Shown in pieces: positions 38,459 through 49,599 of a DNA stretch of 64,000 bases (positions are counted from its first letter, which is position 1; each line of letters begins with the position of its first letter). Both the position numbers and the translations under genes were made by a program. The stretch comes from Blasia pusilla. Taxonomy: Eukaryota > Marchantiophyta > Marchantiopsida > Blasiales. Under the pieces are notes generated by a model. The model saw only the letters and a list, made by a program, of their open reading frames with translations. It was not told the origin of the DNA and made no database searches. The stretch spans positions 2,046,001 to 2,110,000 of the forward strand of contig CM114275.1 of NCBI GenBank assembly GCA_050084515.1. The letters are read 5' to 3'.

Positions 38459-39444
38459 TATTGTGCGCCTACTCCTCTTGAATGTCAATCTCACTGTTGC
38501 GGACTCATATGTTTATTAAGACACGCTCACACTACTGATTTGTACCCAAACACACTCACGTTAGTCTGTTCTGGGTCAATCAACCTTCCAACTCCCCGAG
38601 TTCTCAACTCGGTCATTCATCAAGCTCAACCTTCCTAGTTCCTCACTTCCCAACACGGGCAAGTCTTCCTAGACTTTCTAGATAGTCCAGGCACCTAAAA
38701 CGGTGCTCCTATGCTTAGCGGTCCCAATTTTCCAATGGACCTCGCATGAGTTCCTAAATGAGGCCCAGAAAATGAGTCATAGGTTGGAATCCAAGGGTGA
38801 CATCCAAAATTCACTCACTTGGTTTGGTGTTCGCACCCCAACACCAACCTTCCGATCCATTATGTGCCCTTCGTTTGCTCTGTGGTTCCCCAAAGTGGAG
38901 TTCAGGTCCCAAGCACCCTTGGATACCCTCCCCCTTATATACACTTCGGGGGTTCTCCACCCTCCCCTGATCTTTGGGAAAGGACTTTCGGGCTGTTCCT
39001 TTTGGCCCTCAACCCAACTCCCTCTTTAGTAGTTTTCGAGCAGTTTCTCAACCTCTGCTCATACGTCTGTTTAGATCTTTAATGTGTTAGAAGCAAATTT
39101 GCATAAGCTTTCCAAAGCCACCTTATTTATCCTAAATGCATCTTAGTTTTGAAAGTTATGGTCCAAAATATAGTAAAACCCCAAACACTAGACACGTTCC
39201 AAATTCAATTCTCAACCTCTTTGGTAACCACTCTTCTTAGACTCGACTCCTCTCAAGTCTTGGTTTATGTTTGGTTCAGGTTCCGTGACTCACAACCATA
39301 AATGCATGAAACATTCAACTTGCACATGTCTCACATCTTATTTCTCCTTCAAAAGATCTCTCCAACGCACAACCATTCTAGTGTGAGCCTACTAGAGTTC
39401 TGATGTTTTACATCGACGCTCGTTTGATTATGAGGGTCGCAACA
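38459..39444 (-). mobile_element. Solo LTR (copy 3), older, with CCAAG target duplication
   Basis: 986 bp, with left end TATTGTGCGCC (a decayed TGTCGTGCGCC) and right end GGGTCGCAACA. It is flanked by CCAAG at 38454-38458 and 39445-39449. More diverged than the neighbouring copy. Many of its differences are C-to-T or G-to-A at former CpG sites. Confidence 0.85.
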
Positions 39445-39507
39445 CCAAGGAGATAATGGGGAAGGTGGGTTTCTCCTTGAGAATCATAGAATTAACAATA
39501 GGGGAGG

Positions 39508-40539
39508 TGTCGTGCGCCTACTCTCCTTGAACGTTAATCTTGTTTGTTGCGGAAGCGTGCGTTCAGTAGGTCACGCTCTCAACGTTGATCTGCATCCAAA
39601 CACGCACTTCGGTTAGTCGGGTCTTGGATCAATCAGCGGGATTACTTTCCGAGTTCTCGTCTCGGACTCTCTTCAAGCTCAACCTTCCTAGTTTCACGGT
39701 TTCCAACATGGGCAAGTCTCGAAAGACTTGGGACAGACTTTCTAGTCGGTTCAGGAACCTAAAACGACGTTTCGCGCCTAGCAGTTCCAACTGTCCGATG
39801 AACATCCAATGAGTTCCTCACCAAGACTCGCACGAAGTGAATCTCGGGTTGGAATCCAAGTGTGGCGTACAAAGTCCACTCCCTTGGATCAAGTTTGGGT
39901 TTCGGGTTTCCGCGCCAAACTCCCGTTCCATCCCGTGCCTCTGAAATGCCGTTTGGCGCCCAAAGTGGGGTTTCGTTTCCCGAGACATCTCAGAGAAGGT
40001 ACTCCCCTTACTAGTACTTCTGGGGATCTCCGGGGGCCCCCTACATTTAGGGAAAGACACCCGGGCCTCTCCAATTGGCCCTCAACCCGATTGCTCTCTG
40101 AATCGTTTTCGGCCAATATCTCAGCCTGTACTTATGCGTTTGCTGAGATCTTTGATGCGTTGGAAGCGTCTCAAGATCAGCTTTCCAACGCGCCCTTATT
40201 TGTCCCGAACGCATCTCGGAGCTCAACGTTATGGTCCTAAACACAGTCAGATTCTCCCAAACGCTAGTCGTGTTCCAAATTGGTTCTCACCTCTTTGGCA
40301 ACCAACCTCCCAAGACTCAACTCACCTCAAGTCTCGGCTCGCGTTTGGTCTAGGTTTCCTGGTCGCGACCACTAACGCATGAAACGCACAACTTTGTTCC
40401 GCGTTTCGTCTCTTAGACTTTTCCAAGAGACTCTTCCAAACGCCTCTCCAAAGCGCAAACCTCGCACCGTGAGTTCCTTTGAGTTCTGATGTTTCGCTTG
40501 GCGCGTATTTGGTGTTGTTTGGTTATGAGGGTCGCGATA
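39508..40539 (-). mobile_element. Solo LTR (copy 4) with GGAGG target duplication
   Basis: 1032 bp from TGTCGTG to CGCGATA (last motif decayed from CGCGACA), flanked by GGAGG at 39503-39507 and 40540-40544. Very similar to the LTRs at 19283 and 51674. No internal region attached. Confidence 0.9.
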
Positions 40540-40544
40540 GGAGG

Positions 40545-41047
40545 GGGGAGGGGGGAGGGAGGCACTCTCCCTTTTCTACTTGCTCAAGTTCTTGAACTAT
40601 GAACTAACCATCATGTCTATTTGGACATGTTTCAGGTTTGAGCTAAGGGACGCACATTAACGAATTAACTGTCTTGGAGACATTGGTCAAGGCATGAGGA
40701 AGAGGATTCCTTTGGAGAAAATATACACTTGGAAGACTTGACCCAATTAGCACTTAGCGGCTTCTCAACTACCTATGAAACGTGTAACCGGTTCAGTCTC
40801 AGGGACTCAATCCAAGTCTTTGCTTGCAAAGCTCAAGGTCGGAAGTGCTTTGGGATGAAGCTAGGTGAATTACAAGATGAATCTTAGACATGGTATCGTA
40901 TCAAAAAACTAAATAGGCCATAGTTGGTGGATGATTTCAAAGGCAACTACACAAAATTGTTGTCCATGAATCGTCTAGTCATTTATAATCACTTCATCAT
41001 TATTATGAGTTTATAAATGACTAATCGAGTCAACTCAAAATGACTCC
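40545..41047. other. No recognisable gene; probably decayed copia upstream sequence
   Basis: No readable motif before the copia RNase H region. It contains an inverted repeat with 13-bp perfect arms (40976-40988 and 41011-41023). Confidence 0.35.
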
Positions 41048-41769
41048 ATGAAAAAAAAAACTACTTGTAATCCAAATCTGAAGAAAATTATCTTTAAATG
41101 TGCAAGATGTAGTATGAAGTGGGCAATGGTTCGTACCATGCCTAACATTTCTTTTGTAGTAAGTATGATTTCTAGATATATCGTTGAATCAGATCCCATC
41201 CATTGGATTGATGTGAAAAGGATTTTTTGATATCTAAATGGGACAACAAACTTAGGACTTGTATTCAATAGAAAAAAAAACTTGGAACCAATATATGGTT
41301 ACTTTGATGTAAAATTGGGGGAGGTAATCAAGATGACCAACACATCAATCTTTGGTTTTTGTTTCTTGTTAGGACACACAACTATATGCTATGAAAGGAA
41401 GAAGCAAAAATCTATTACTCTATCCAATACTAAATCAAAGTATATGGCCCTAATAAGAGCTCTCACAGACTCAGAGAGGCAACTTGGTTAAGAAATTTTC
41501 TAAGTGAGATAGGGAACAAGCAAGGAAGGATTGTAATATATTATGATAACCAAGGTGGTATTGCCTTGTTAGATAGAACAAGATTTAATGAGAGAATAAA
41601 ACCTATGAATATTCAGTATTATTTTATTAAGGAGATGGTACAAAAGAGATTGATACTAGTAGATTGTGACACCCTGATATGGTAGCAGCTATTCTCACAA
41701 AAGAGCTAACTAGGGAGAAACATATGTTTCATAGAGATACAATCAATTGATGTAATCATTGAGTGGGAG
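41048..41769 (+). pseudogene. Ty1/copia RT C-terminus and RNase H, 3' end of element
   Basis: Translated plus strand gives the copia C-terminal pol signature: MVRTMPNISFVVSMISRY, IHWIDVKRIF, then GTTNLGLVF, SIFGFCFLLGHTTICYERKKQKSITLSNTKSKYMAL, and further on IYYDNQGGIALL and YYFIKEMVQK. There is an in-frame TGA at 41228-41230 and a stop near 41490. A purine-rich GAGTGGGAG at 41761-41769 directly precedes TGTTGAATATC, the expected polypurine tract and LTR start. Upstream gag, integrase and most of RT are missing. Confidence 0.75.
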
Positions 41770-42448
41770 TGTTGAATATCAACACGTAATTTAATCCTCG
41801 CAACCTTCCTCTATTGAAACTAGACAAGCCACCATCGCTACGTCTAATAAGAGAGGCAAGTCATTCTCGTGACTCACATATGATCAATCAATAAACGATT
41901 ATCACTTGCCAATGACTTGACACTCTAACACGGTGAATTGCATTTGCTTTAGGTAGGACATATCTTTTGTTGTAGGAGGGGCACTATATAGGGGCCCAGA
42001 GTATTTAAAGACCTTCTTTGATCCGCTCTTTGATACACATCATATTCCTTATATATGCATGCTTTTCTATTGCCTTGCTTTGTATTACTTTTAAACTGAA
42101 GGTCAGTCTATAGTCTTTCTGAATTTTCAACAGGAATATGGTCCAATAGTACGTGATTGAGTTAATCCAAGTTATCTTAAAAAATGGCAATCGATGATAA
42201 AGAGTGCAACTTCCTTGTTGTGCTCACGAGCTTCACATCTATTGAGAAGTACTAAGTCCGTTCATTGCCTTGCTAAGCTCACACACCCACATCTAGAACA
42301 TTGGATATGAGCCTAAAGGAAAGCAATATGAGTTGGAGCGATGTAGAACAAGAGCCTTACAACCCAATCTGAAAGGAAAAAATGGAAATTTAGAGAGAGA
42401 GAAAGAGGGAGAGAGAATAAGTGGAGTGGGTAAAAAGATGGCTTGAGG
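41770..42448 (+). mobile_element. Copia 3' LTR (start defined, end uncertain)
   Basis: The sequence begins TGTTGAATATCAACACG immediately after the polypurine tract. The similar TGTTGAAG start of the copia at 14891 supports the assignment, although the interiors are not obviously the same family. The right end was not found; the next definite border is the solo LTR at 42449. Confidence 0.45.
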
Positions 42449-42868
42449 TGTCGCGACCCTCACAACCAAACGAATGCCAAGGGGAACATCACAACTTTAG
42501 CGGGCTTAGGCTAGGATGGTTGTACTTTGGAGAGGTATCTTGGAAGAGTCTCAAGAGACGAAACGCGCAAATAGAGTTTGTGCATTTCATGCATTTACGG
42601 TCGCGACCAAGAAATGTGGACCAAATGTGAACCAAGACTTGAGAGGAGTCGAGTCTAGGAAGGTTGGTTGCCAAAGAGGTGAGAACTGGATTTCGAACGC
42701 CACTAGCATTTGGGGTTTTGACTATGTTTTGGACCATAACATTTAGTTCCAAGATTTTTTTGGGACAAGAAAGGTGGTGTTGGAAAGGTTATGCAAAGTC
42801 AATTCGAATTCACCAAAGATCACAGCAGACGCACAAGTAGAGGCTAAAAAATTCCCTCAATGGTGTTG
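42449..42868 (+). mobile_element. Left part of an LTR of the ~1-kb family (copy 7)
   Basis: Begins TGTCGCGACCCTC like the start of the LTR in plus orientation and follows the family through the ATGGTCCAAA-type and CACCAAAGATC blocks. It then breaks off where an unrelated ~1.26-kb segment intervenes and resumes at 44132. Confidence 0.75.
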
Positions 42869-44131
42869 TGTCGAGAGCCTTTCTTCGAATAAGGACGGAC
42901 CTTCTAGGTGCAGTAGACGTGGTTGATGCAAGTCGAACTCTAAAAGAAGTTCTATTTTTTCAATAAAAAATTATTATGTAAACTCTCCATTCTGTCACGA
43001 CTGGAATCACAAATGGTAGTGCCTTCTTCATACTATGGAATCCTAAAATTCCTAACTATGAAGTCCATATAAACTACTTTATGTTTGTACACAAGAAAAT
43101 AATAGAACTAATGTTAAACCCTATTCGAGGAGGCCTTTTGACGTCCATGGATTGCTATATAAGGACATACAAAGTACAATCCCATGTCCTTCAGTACGTG
43201 ACAACATGAAGAATCACCAAAGTTGGAGATCACATGACTTGGTTCATGAACGCCTCCCCAAAGTGATAAACTAGATAGCCAGTGAACTAGTGTCTATCTA
43301 CAAAGAGAATCTTGGCGTGGTATGGATTAAGGAAAGGAAAATCGGGCACAACTCGTGCTTCACCCCTATCCATACTTGATGGACATCCTTTACTCTCCTC
43401 TATAATGGGTTTTGGCAGAGCTAGTCTCCCAAGAGAGGTAATCCACTCTCATTGGGAAATAACAAACCAAACCATCCACTATTTATAGTATGACTAAACT
43501 CCCCTAAGGTGACAAGTCTCTCATCTCCACACATACCATACTCTAGAATCCTCTCAAAAAATAGACCTTTGTCAAGTTACTCTTCCAAGAGGGATAATCC
43601 ACTCTCATTCAAAGAGCAAGCAATCCCAAAATCATCCACTAAAGAGTGACATGAGAAACTCAAGATGTGAAGTAGAAGGTGATGAACCCTTGAAGGTCCC
43701 TCCTCTTTATATACTCACAAGTGATCCATAAGAATACGAAATAGGGCTAATCTTATCTTGTGCCACATGACTGCCTCTCAAGGCTTAGCCAATCACATTT
43801 TGACACAAGTAGATTACCTATTATCTCTTCCAAAATATCCTCATTTACTCACTTCATATCTTTCAAACTATCCAAACTATCATAGCCATCAACCAAGACT
43901 ACTTTTGTTTTTCTTTTATTAAAGTACCAACCCCACTACTCTACTTTTATAATCCCATCTTTTATTTATTACCTCTTTTCCTAAAGTTGGGCCCGCATAA
44001 ATGAGCCATCCTAAAGAGATTTAACTATGGGACTATCCTTTTCCTAGGCTAATTTATTTAATACTAATAACACTCTCTCTAACACTTAATGATAGAGGAG
44101 TTTACATAGTGGGTGATTTTACTACACGACA
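42869..44131. mobile_element. Insertion inside LTR copy 7, possibly a solo LTR of another family
   Basis: The inserted ~1.26 kb begins TGTCGAG and ends CACGACA, so it has TG...CA termini with a TGTCG/CGACA inverted end, and contains a TATATAAGG motif at 43156-43164. No matching target duplication was found, so the class is unproven. No coding frame is recognisable. Confidence 0.4.
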
Positions 44132-44722
44132 GCGGACTGCATGAGAAGTTGGATTAAGGGCCAAAACGGGGCCAATTTTCTTTTTCCCAAAGTTAGGGGG
44201 AGGGAGGGATCCCTAGAAGTATTTGTAAGGGGGAGTGTCTTCAAGGATGCTTGGGACCCAAACCCCACTTTGGGGCGACATGGGATGGCTCAAGGGCACG
44301 GAATGGAGCGGGAGTTTGGTGTTGGGATTTGAAACCCAAATCTAGTCCAAGGGAGTGGATTTTGACTGCCACACTTGGATTCCAACACTCGACTCATTTT
44401 AGTGAGTCTCAATTAGGAACTCATTTGAGGTCCATTGGACGATTGGAAAGGCCAGGCGTGCAAACGCCGTTTGAGGTCCTTGGACTAACCATGAAGTTTG
44501 TCCCAAGTCTCGAGAGACTTTTCGGTGTTGTAAAGCGAGAAACTAGGAAGGTTGAGCTTGATGAGAGGCTGAGTTCAAATCTTGGTGAGTTGGAGCATTG
44601 ATTGACCCAGATCCAACTAACATGAGTGCGTGTCTGGTTACAGATTAGCAGTGAGAGCGGTCCTACTAAACCCACACTTCTACAACACTAAAGATTGATG
44701 TTCAAGAAAAGTAGCGCATGAC
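44132..44722 (+). mobile_element. Right part of the interrupted LTR (copy 7)
   Basis: Resumes the family at the GGGCCAAAACGGGGCC block and continues through CCCAAACCCCACTTTGGGG to the decayed terminus near AAAGATTGATGTTCAAGAAAAGTAG. It is diverged from the other copies, consistent with an old insertion. The exact right end is approximate. Confidence 0.7.
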
Positions 44723-45928
44723 ATGAGGCTTGGAGAACCTCATTCAGTTGCTCCAAGCTACCTTAGAAAATGGCAACCAACATGAGAAAATACGGCTTCC
44801 TTGGTTTGCTCACGAGCTCCGTATCTCTTGAGAGGTATTTGCAATTCCTTGCTCAGGTCACGATCTTTATTTCATAATGTCACGTGTTTCACAAGGAATA
44901 TCCACCAGGGCTTCTTCAACATGAATTTCTTTTGAATACAAGTTTTCATGGGTGCATATTGAACTCAAAGGGAGAGGGCCAATGGAATGCAAGTGAGACT
45001 CCTCACAAGAGTGAAAACGAGCATGAGAGGGAGATAGGGCTCTGAACAGGTTCGTGATGAATGATAAGGCAATAATAATGAAGGTTGAGTTGCAACGAGA
45101 TTGAAAAATGGAGTGGAAGAAATGGCAAGGAGAATGATAGAAAAAATGGTGAAGTTCAAATTATGGAACTTAAAAATATAATTTAGAAAGGGAAGAAACT
45201 AGTGGGGGTGGGGGGTTGTGGCAAGTTAACTTCACCAATTAAGCATTAAGCATCCTCACTTCTAGGGTCAATTTTTTTCTTTAAGCTTTTGTTGAGTCAT
45301 CCTCTAAAGTTCCACTTTGGCACTTCTCATGCCATCACCATTAGCCTTTCCACAAGTTGCGAGTCATAAATAATATGACTTCAACCCTAAATGTGGTTTA
45401 GGATTTCTGATTCAATCTTGAAGGCTAAATGGCTAGATTAGAACTATTCAAGTGTGGAAGGGCCTCCCCTAATGCAAGACTGCCAAGTTTCACTCAAATT
45501 GAATGGTGGAAAAAGTTATCCCAAAATTAGTGTTGAAATTTTAAAAAACCTAAAGTGGATTAAGACTTCAACTTCTCAAATTCCCAACCCTTGTTTCTTT
45601 GAAGGGCCATGTTTCCAACCTCAAGTCTGCAAGTTATTAAAATTTACAACATCATACCTAACTAAGGGGGATTTCCTTACCCTCGAATTTGAAGCTATTG
45701 AACATTCAAAAAAATTTGAAAGGGAATCTCCACTTCAACTCCTCACCCTAAATAAAGACACAAGTTATTGTTTGTAACTGCTAGTACTTGACAAATAAGG
45801 AGGTATCCCTCGTTATTGACAAACATGTATTGCCAACTAATTGTATCACAAGAAAATGACTTCATCGGTACAAAATACAATGATTTTATGACGATAGCAT
45901 TTTAGTCATAATTTGAGTTTGTCGTGCG
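44723..45928. other. No recognisable gene
   Basis: The frame 45454-45777 (107 codons, plus strand) has ordinary composition but no recognised domain. Otherwise non-coding. Confidence 0.35.
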
Positions 45929-46209
45929 CATACACATCGCTGTCACCAAACACACACACAAACACGCATGATCCTATGCTAATTCATGGCATCCAAACAA
46001 CGAGACAAGAAGTACCAAAATATCTCCGATCGCCCCCTAGTTGGTGGTTAGGTCCCTCTAACTCCAGATAACCATCTATCCCTACCTACCATGATATACA
46101 TATCTCGGACGCTAAGAGCAAGAAGGCCGGGTGCTCATGTTGCCCCATCGGTAGTCGCCTTCTTGTCATCCATGTCATAGACACAACTCGGAATTTAGAA
46201 CTACTTACT

Positions 46210-46359
46210 CTATGTACATATGGGACACATCCATCGTCCCTGAGGAACCCTAGTGAGAGGTGGCATCAAACATGCCATATGCCATCCTCTCGAACACCCA
46301 TCACATACTAGCATAGTGGCTGCATCACGGGCAGAACCTCACAACATACATTGCAAGCA
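46210..46359 (-). pseudogene. PHD finger at the pol C-terminus
   Basis: Translation of the last ~50 codons gives a complete C4HC3 spacing: C-x2-C (CLQC), then CDGC, then H-x2-C (WHMAC), then CPIC, with the usual Trp two residues before the final C-x2-C pair. The coding frame ends CPICT followed by TAG at 46212-46210. One in-frame TGA (46341-46339) sits in the first loop; all eight zinc ligands are intact. PHD fingers generally read the histone H3 tail, so here it would sit where chromoviruses carry a chromodomain and may guide integration. That role is inference. Confidence 0.8.
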
Positions 46360-47925
46360 TGCAGGAACTATTGCTAAGCTCGGATCAACTGTACCGTCAA
46401 TGTTTGGAAGATGACATGGCGCACAATTACACACATGGTCCTTCCAAACCATACCATCGTGTCCCTCCAATAAGAGAACATTGGATGGCAAAACCTCATG
46501 CACTCTCAAGATGGTACGCCCTGCAGTCACATCCAACGTCATGGGTGCCGTCTGCTATAAGTAGACATAGTCTCCTTGATGAAACCTTTGGATAGTAGTT
46601 TGATAACCACCTCCCCGAATAGTCACATACCTCAACGTATCCTGATGTTGCGCAATCGCCAAGTTCTCAAATGCCATGGGCATCACTCTCCGAAATAACT
46701 CAACCCTCTTAGAACATGCTCGCATCCATACATCACGATCATCAAGGTTCAACACCTCACTAGTATCTCGACAAATGGCCACAGGTAAATCTGGCTCACG
46801 GCCATAAAGCAACAAGTACGGTGAGAAAGACGCTAAGGATGCCTGCCTGCTAAATGGGTATCCCATCGCCAACCACGGCAATTGAAGGTCCCAATCTCCT
46901 AGGTGACCTCTCTACAAGCCATACTTGCGTAGTTCTCTCTTCACCATCTGCACAACCCTCTCCGCTAGTCCATCCGCCTCAAGCTGATCTCGTGAAGTAG
47001 TGCAGTGGTCGATCAGTGCCTGATCACACAAGGCCTGAAACTCCTCGAGGAACTCTTTACCCTGGTCTGTCAACACCTCAGTTGGTGCGCCATAATGACT
47101 CAACACTCGATCTAGGAAGGCATACGCTACTCCCTCACTCGCTTTGTCAAGCAATGCAACCAACTCTATCCACTTCGAGAAGTGCTCGACCATCACCAAC
47201 ACATAACGACTATGGCGCTCCGTCAAAGGCAAAGGTCATGCAAAATCCAAACTCCATCTATAACCTAAACCCATGATTGAAAGTGGATGCAACTGTGGAG
47301 TTGGAGCATTGAACGATGCTTGGACTCGATCACACACCATGCATCTGGAAACAAACTATTGAACGTCAGTCTGCATGCCTCGCCACCAATACTGAATCTG
47401 GAGCAAGCTATATGTCCGCTTCACTCCAAAATGATCCAACTCCTCGTGGGCATGACGCACCAAACGTGCTCTTTGCAAAGGATGAGGCACTACACGCACT
47501 CTACCATCCTCCCACACTCGCAACACATGTGTCCCCTCCCAGCAGAACCGTTTGGCCCGTTGTAGGACCCGATCCCGCTCTATAGCACCCACTATGCTCG
47601 CAACGCTTCTAGTACGGAGATAATCCAAGACTACTCCATCATCGTGAATATCTCGGCCATTTGTCGTCTCCTCACTGGCCTCGTGATCCAAGGACTCTCC
47701 ACCAGACCTCGCTATCAAAGTCTCCACACACTGGCTCTCCATAGCCAACAAGCCTAAATAGGGTGACGCGTGCCATCCTGGAATTGACTCCTCATCACTC
47801 TCTCCATGCCATCGAGCTCGAGTCGCATCTCGCCGACTCGGGCATGGGTTACGACTCAGCCCATCTGCATCCTGGTTGAGTGTCCCAGGTCTATGTACCA
47901 CCTGAAAATTGTATTCCTGCAGCAA
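46360..47925 (-). pseudogene. Gypsy integrase
   Basis: The frame contains the HHCC zinc domain (HAHEELDHFGVKRTYSLL ... CMVC), then the catalytic core with all three acidic residues: Asp in SLDFA (about 47248), Asp in VLTDQGKEF and Glu in LEADGLAER. The C-terminal part (LPWLAMGYPFS, YLLLYGREPDLP, YVYL) runs on into a GPY-like segment (RTILRVHEVLPSNVLLLEG, WKDHVCNCAPCHLPN) and then the PHD finger. In-frame stops at 47356 (TAG), 47236 (TGA), 46912 (TAG) and 46555 (TAG) interrupt one otherwise continuous reading frame. It would insert the cDNA into host chromosomes. Confidence 0.85.
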
Positions 47926-48255
47926 TAGAGCCCATCTCGCAAGCTTCCATGTAAGCTTGTCGGACTACATCAACCACTTTAGTGGTTGATGATCAATGAT
48001 GATGGTAAAGGGGTTGCCAAATAAGTAATAGCTGAAATGTTTGACAGTCCACACCGCAGCCAAGCACTCACCCTCATACGAGCTGTAATTCGCCTCTGCA
48101 ACGTTGTTCAAATGGCTAGCATAAGCCACCATGAACTCTCTACCCTCATCATCATGTTGGGTGAGCACCGCTCCAAGCCCCAACATGCTCCATTCTGTGT
48201 GCAACTGGAAAGGACGCCCCTTGATTGGTCTCCTCAAGATGGGCGCGGACGTCAA
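47860..48255 (-). pseudogene. Gypsy RNase H
   Basis: Recognised from FQLHTEWSMLGLGAVLTQ, YASHLNNVAEANYSSYEGECLAAVWTV, then FTIIIDHQPLKWL and, after an in-frame TAG at 47965, the terminal DADGLSR. The first catalytic position is Glu in HTEWS where relatives usually have Asp; the other acidic residues are kept. It removes RNA from the RNA-DNA hybrid during reverse transcription. Confidence 0.85.
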
Positions 48256-48570
48256 TCAGTCCTTGAGCAAATGAAATGCTTGCTCCTGCTCATCCCCCCA
48301 ATGCCACTCATGATCCATCTTGGTGAGTAAGGTTAGTGGCTTTGCAATTGAACTAAATCCCTTCACGTACTGCCGATAGAAGTTTGCCAATCCCATGAAT
48401 GCACGAACGCGGCTCACATCTGTAGGGCGTGGAATGCTTGAAATAGCCTTTACCTTCGTCTACTGAACACCAAGGCCACTTGGGTATATCGTATGACCCA
48501 AGTACTCAATCTGGTCGTAGAAGAACTTACACTTGCCTAGATGTAGCTTCAGCCCATGTAACTGCAATCG

Positions 48571-49268
48571 TCAAAACACCTCCTCTAGATGTCGCTTATG
48601 CTCTTCAACCATGGCACTAAAGACTACGATATCATCAATATAAGACCTAGCAAAATCCACACCTGCCAAGATCCTATCCATGATCCTCTGAAACTCAACC
48701 GGGGCATTCTTCAACCCAAATGGTAAGAACCGCCACTGGTACAAACAATCCTTTCCGTGAGGATCGATGCCCCAAAATGCCGTCTTTTGCCTGTCCTCCA
48801 ATATGATAGGTAGTTGATGGTATCCGGCTTGCAAATCCAATGGACTAAAGACCTTTGCATGACCAATCGCATCAAAGATCTCCTCAGGAGTGGGCATGGC
48901 ATACCTATCGAACTTTGTCTACCGATTGATAGACCGGTAATCCCCACACATCCGCCTCTCCATCCACTTGCCATGCACATCCTTCTTGGCAGGCATGACA
49001 CTGGCAGATGCATACTCCCCATGCGAAATCTCCACTAGTCCTAGCTCCTACTCTGAATCAGAGCCCTCCCCATATCACTGTATCTGTAGGGTCCTCGGAA
49101 GATCGGCGTATCACTCGACAACTCAATGCGGATCCTTGGTTCCTTCAGAGTACCCAAATCCTCCATGCTAAACGCAAAGCAGCTCCTATAATTCCTAAGG
49201 AAATGATGTATCTGTCGCCGCTCTTCTCTTGTCAACTTAGGCCCCATATGTGGCTCCCAAGTCTCCAT
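48571..49268 (-). pseudogene. Gypsy reverse transcriptase
   Basis: Entry motif FRGPYRYSDMGRALIQSR is followed by a frame change near 49035 and, in the next frame, LVEISHGEYASASVMPAKKD and CGDYRSINR, then TAG at 48921-48919. Palm motifs are intact: VFSPLDLQAGYHQ (catalytic Asp), LPFGLKNAPVEFQ and YIDDIVVFS (YxDD). After VDFARSYIDD the frame continues to 48571. With the stop and frameshift it cannot yield one protein, but the active-site residues are unchanged. Confidence 0.9.
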
Positions 49269-49599
49269 CGTGACTACGGTAGGACTATCCGGCGCGGGTA
49301 TCGATGGTTGCTATGGTGCAACCCCGTCTTGAACACCAACACTTGGCCGCTCTCCTGCAACCAACTGCAAACTTTGATCTCCTCCACATGCATTGCCCGG
49401 AACCACGCTCGATGCTATGGCTATCATCTCCTAGCGTACCTACAAAACATCCCAAGAAGTCCAAGGGTGTCTATCTCGATCTCCCCTGGTGTGTGGATCT
49501 CCTCGGATCTCGCCCCCAGCCACTGCCTCCACCGTCTCGGTAGGCATGGGGCTCACCAATGCAACCGCTATGATCTGTCGCGATCTCATCTGACGCTGC

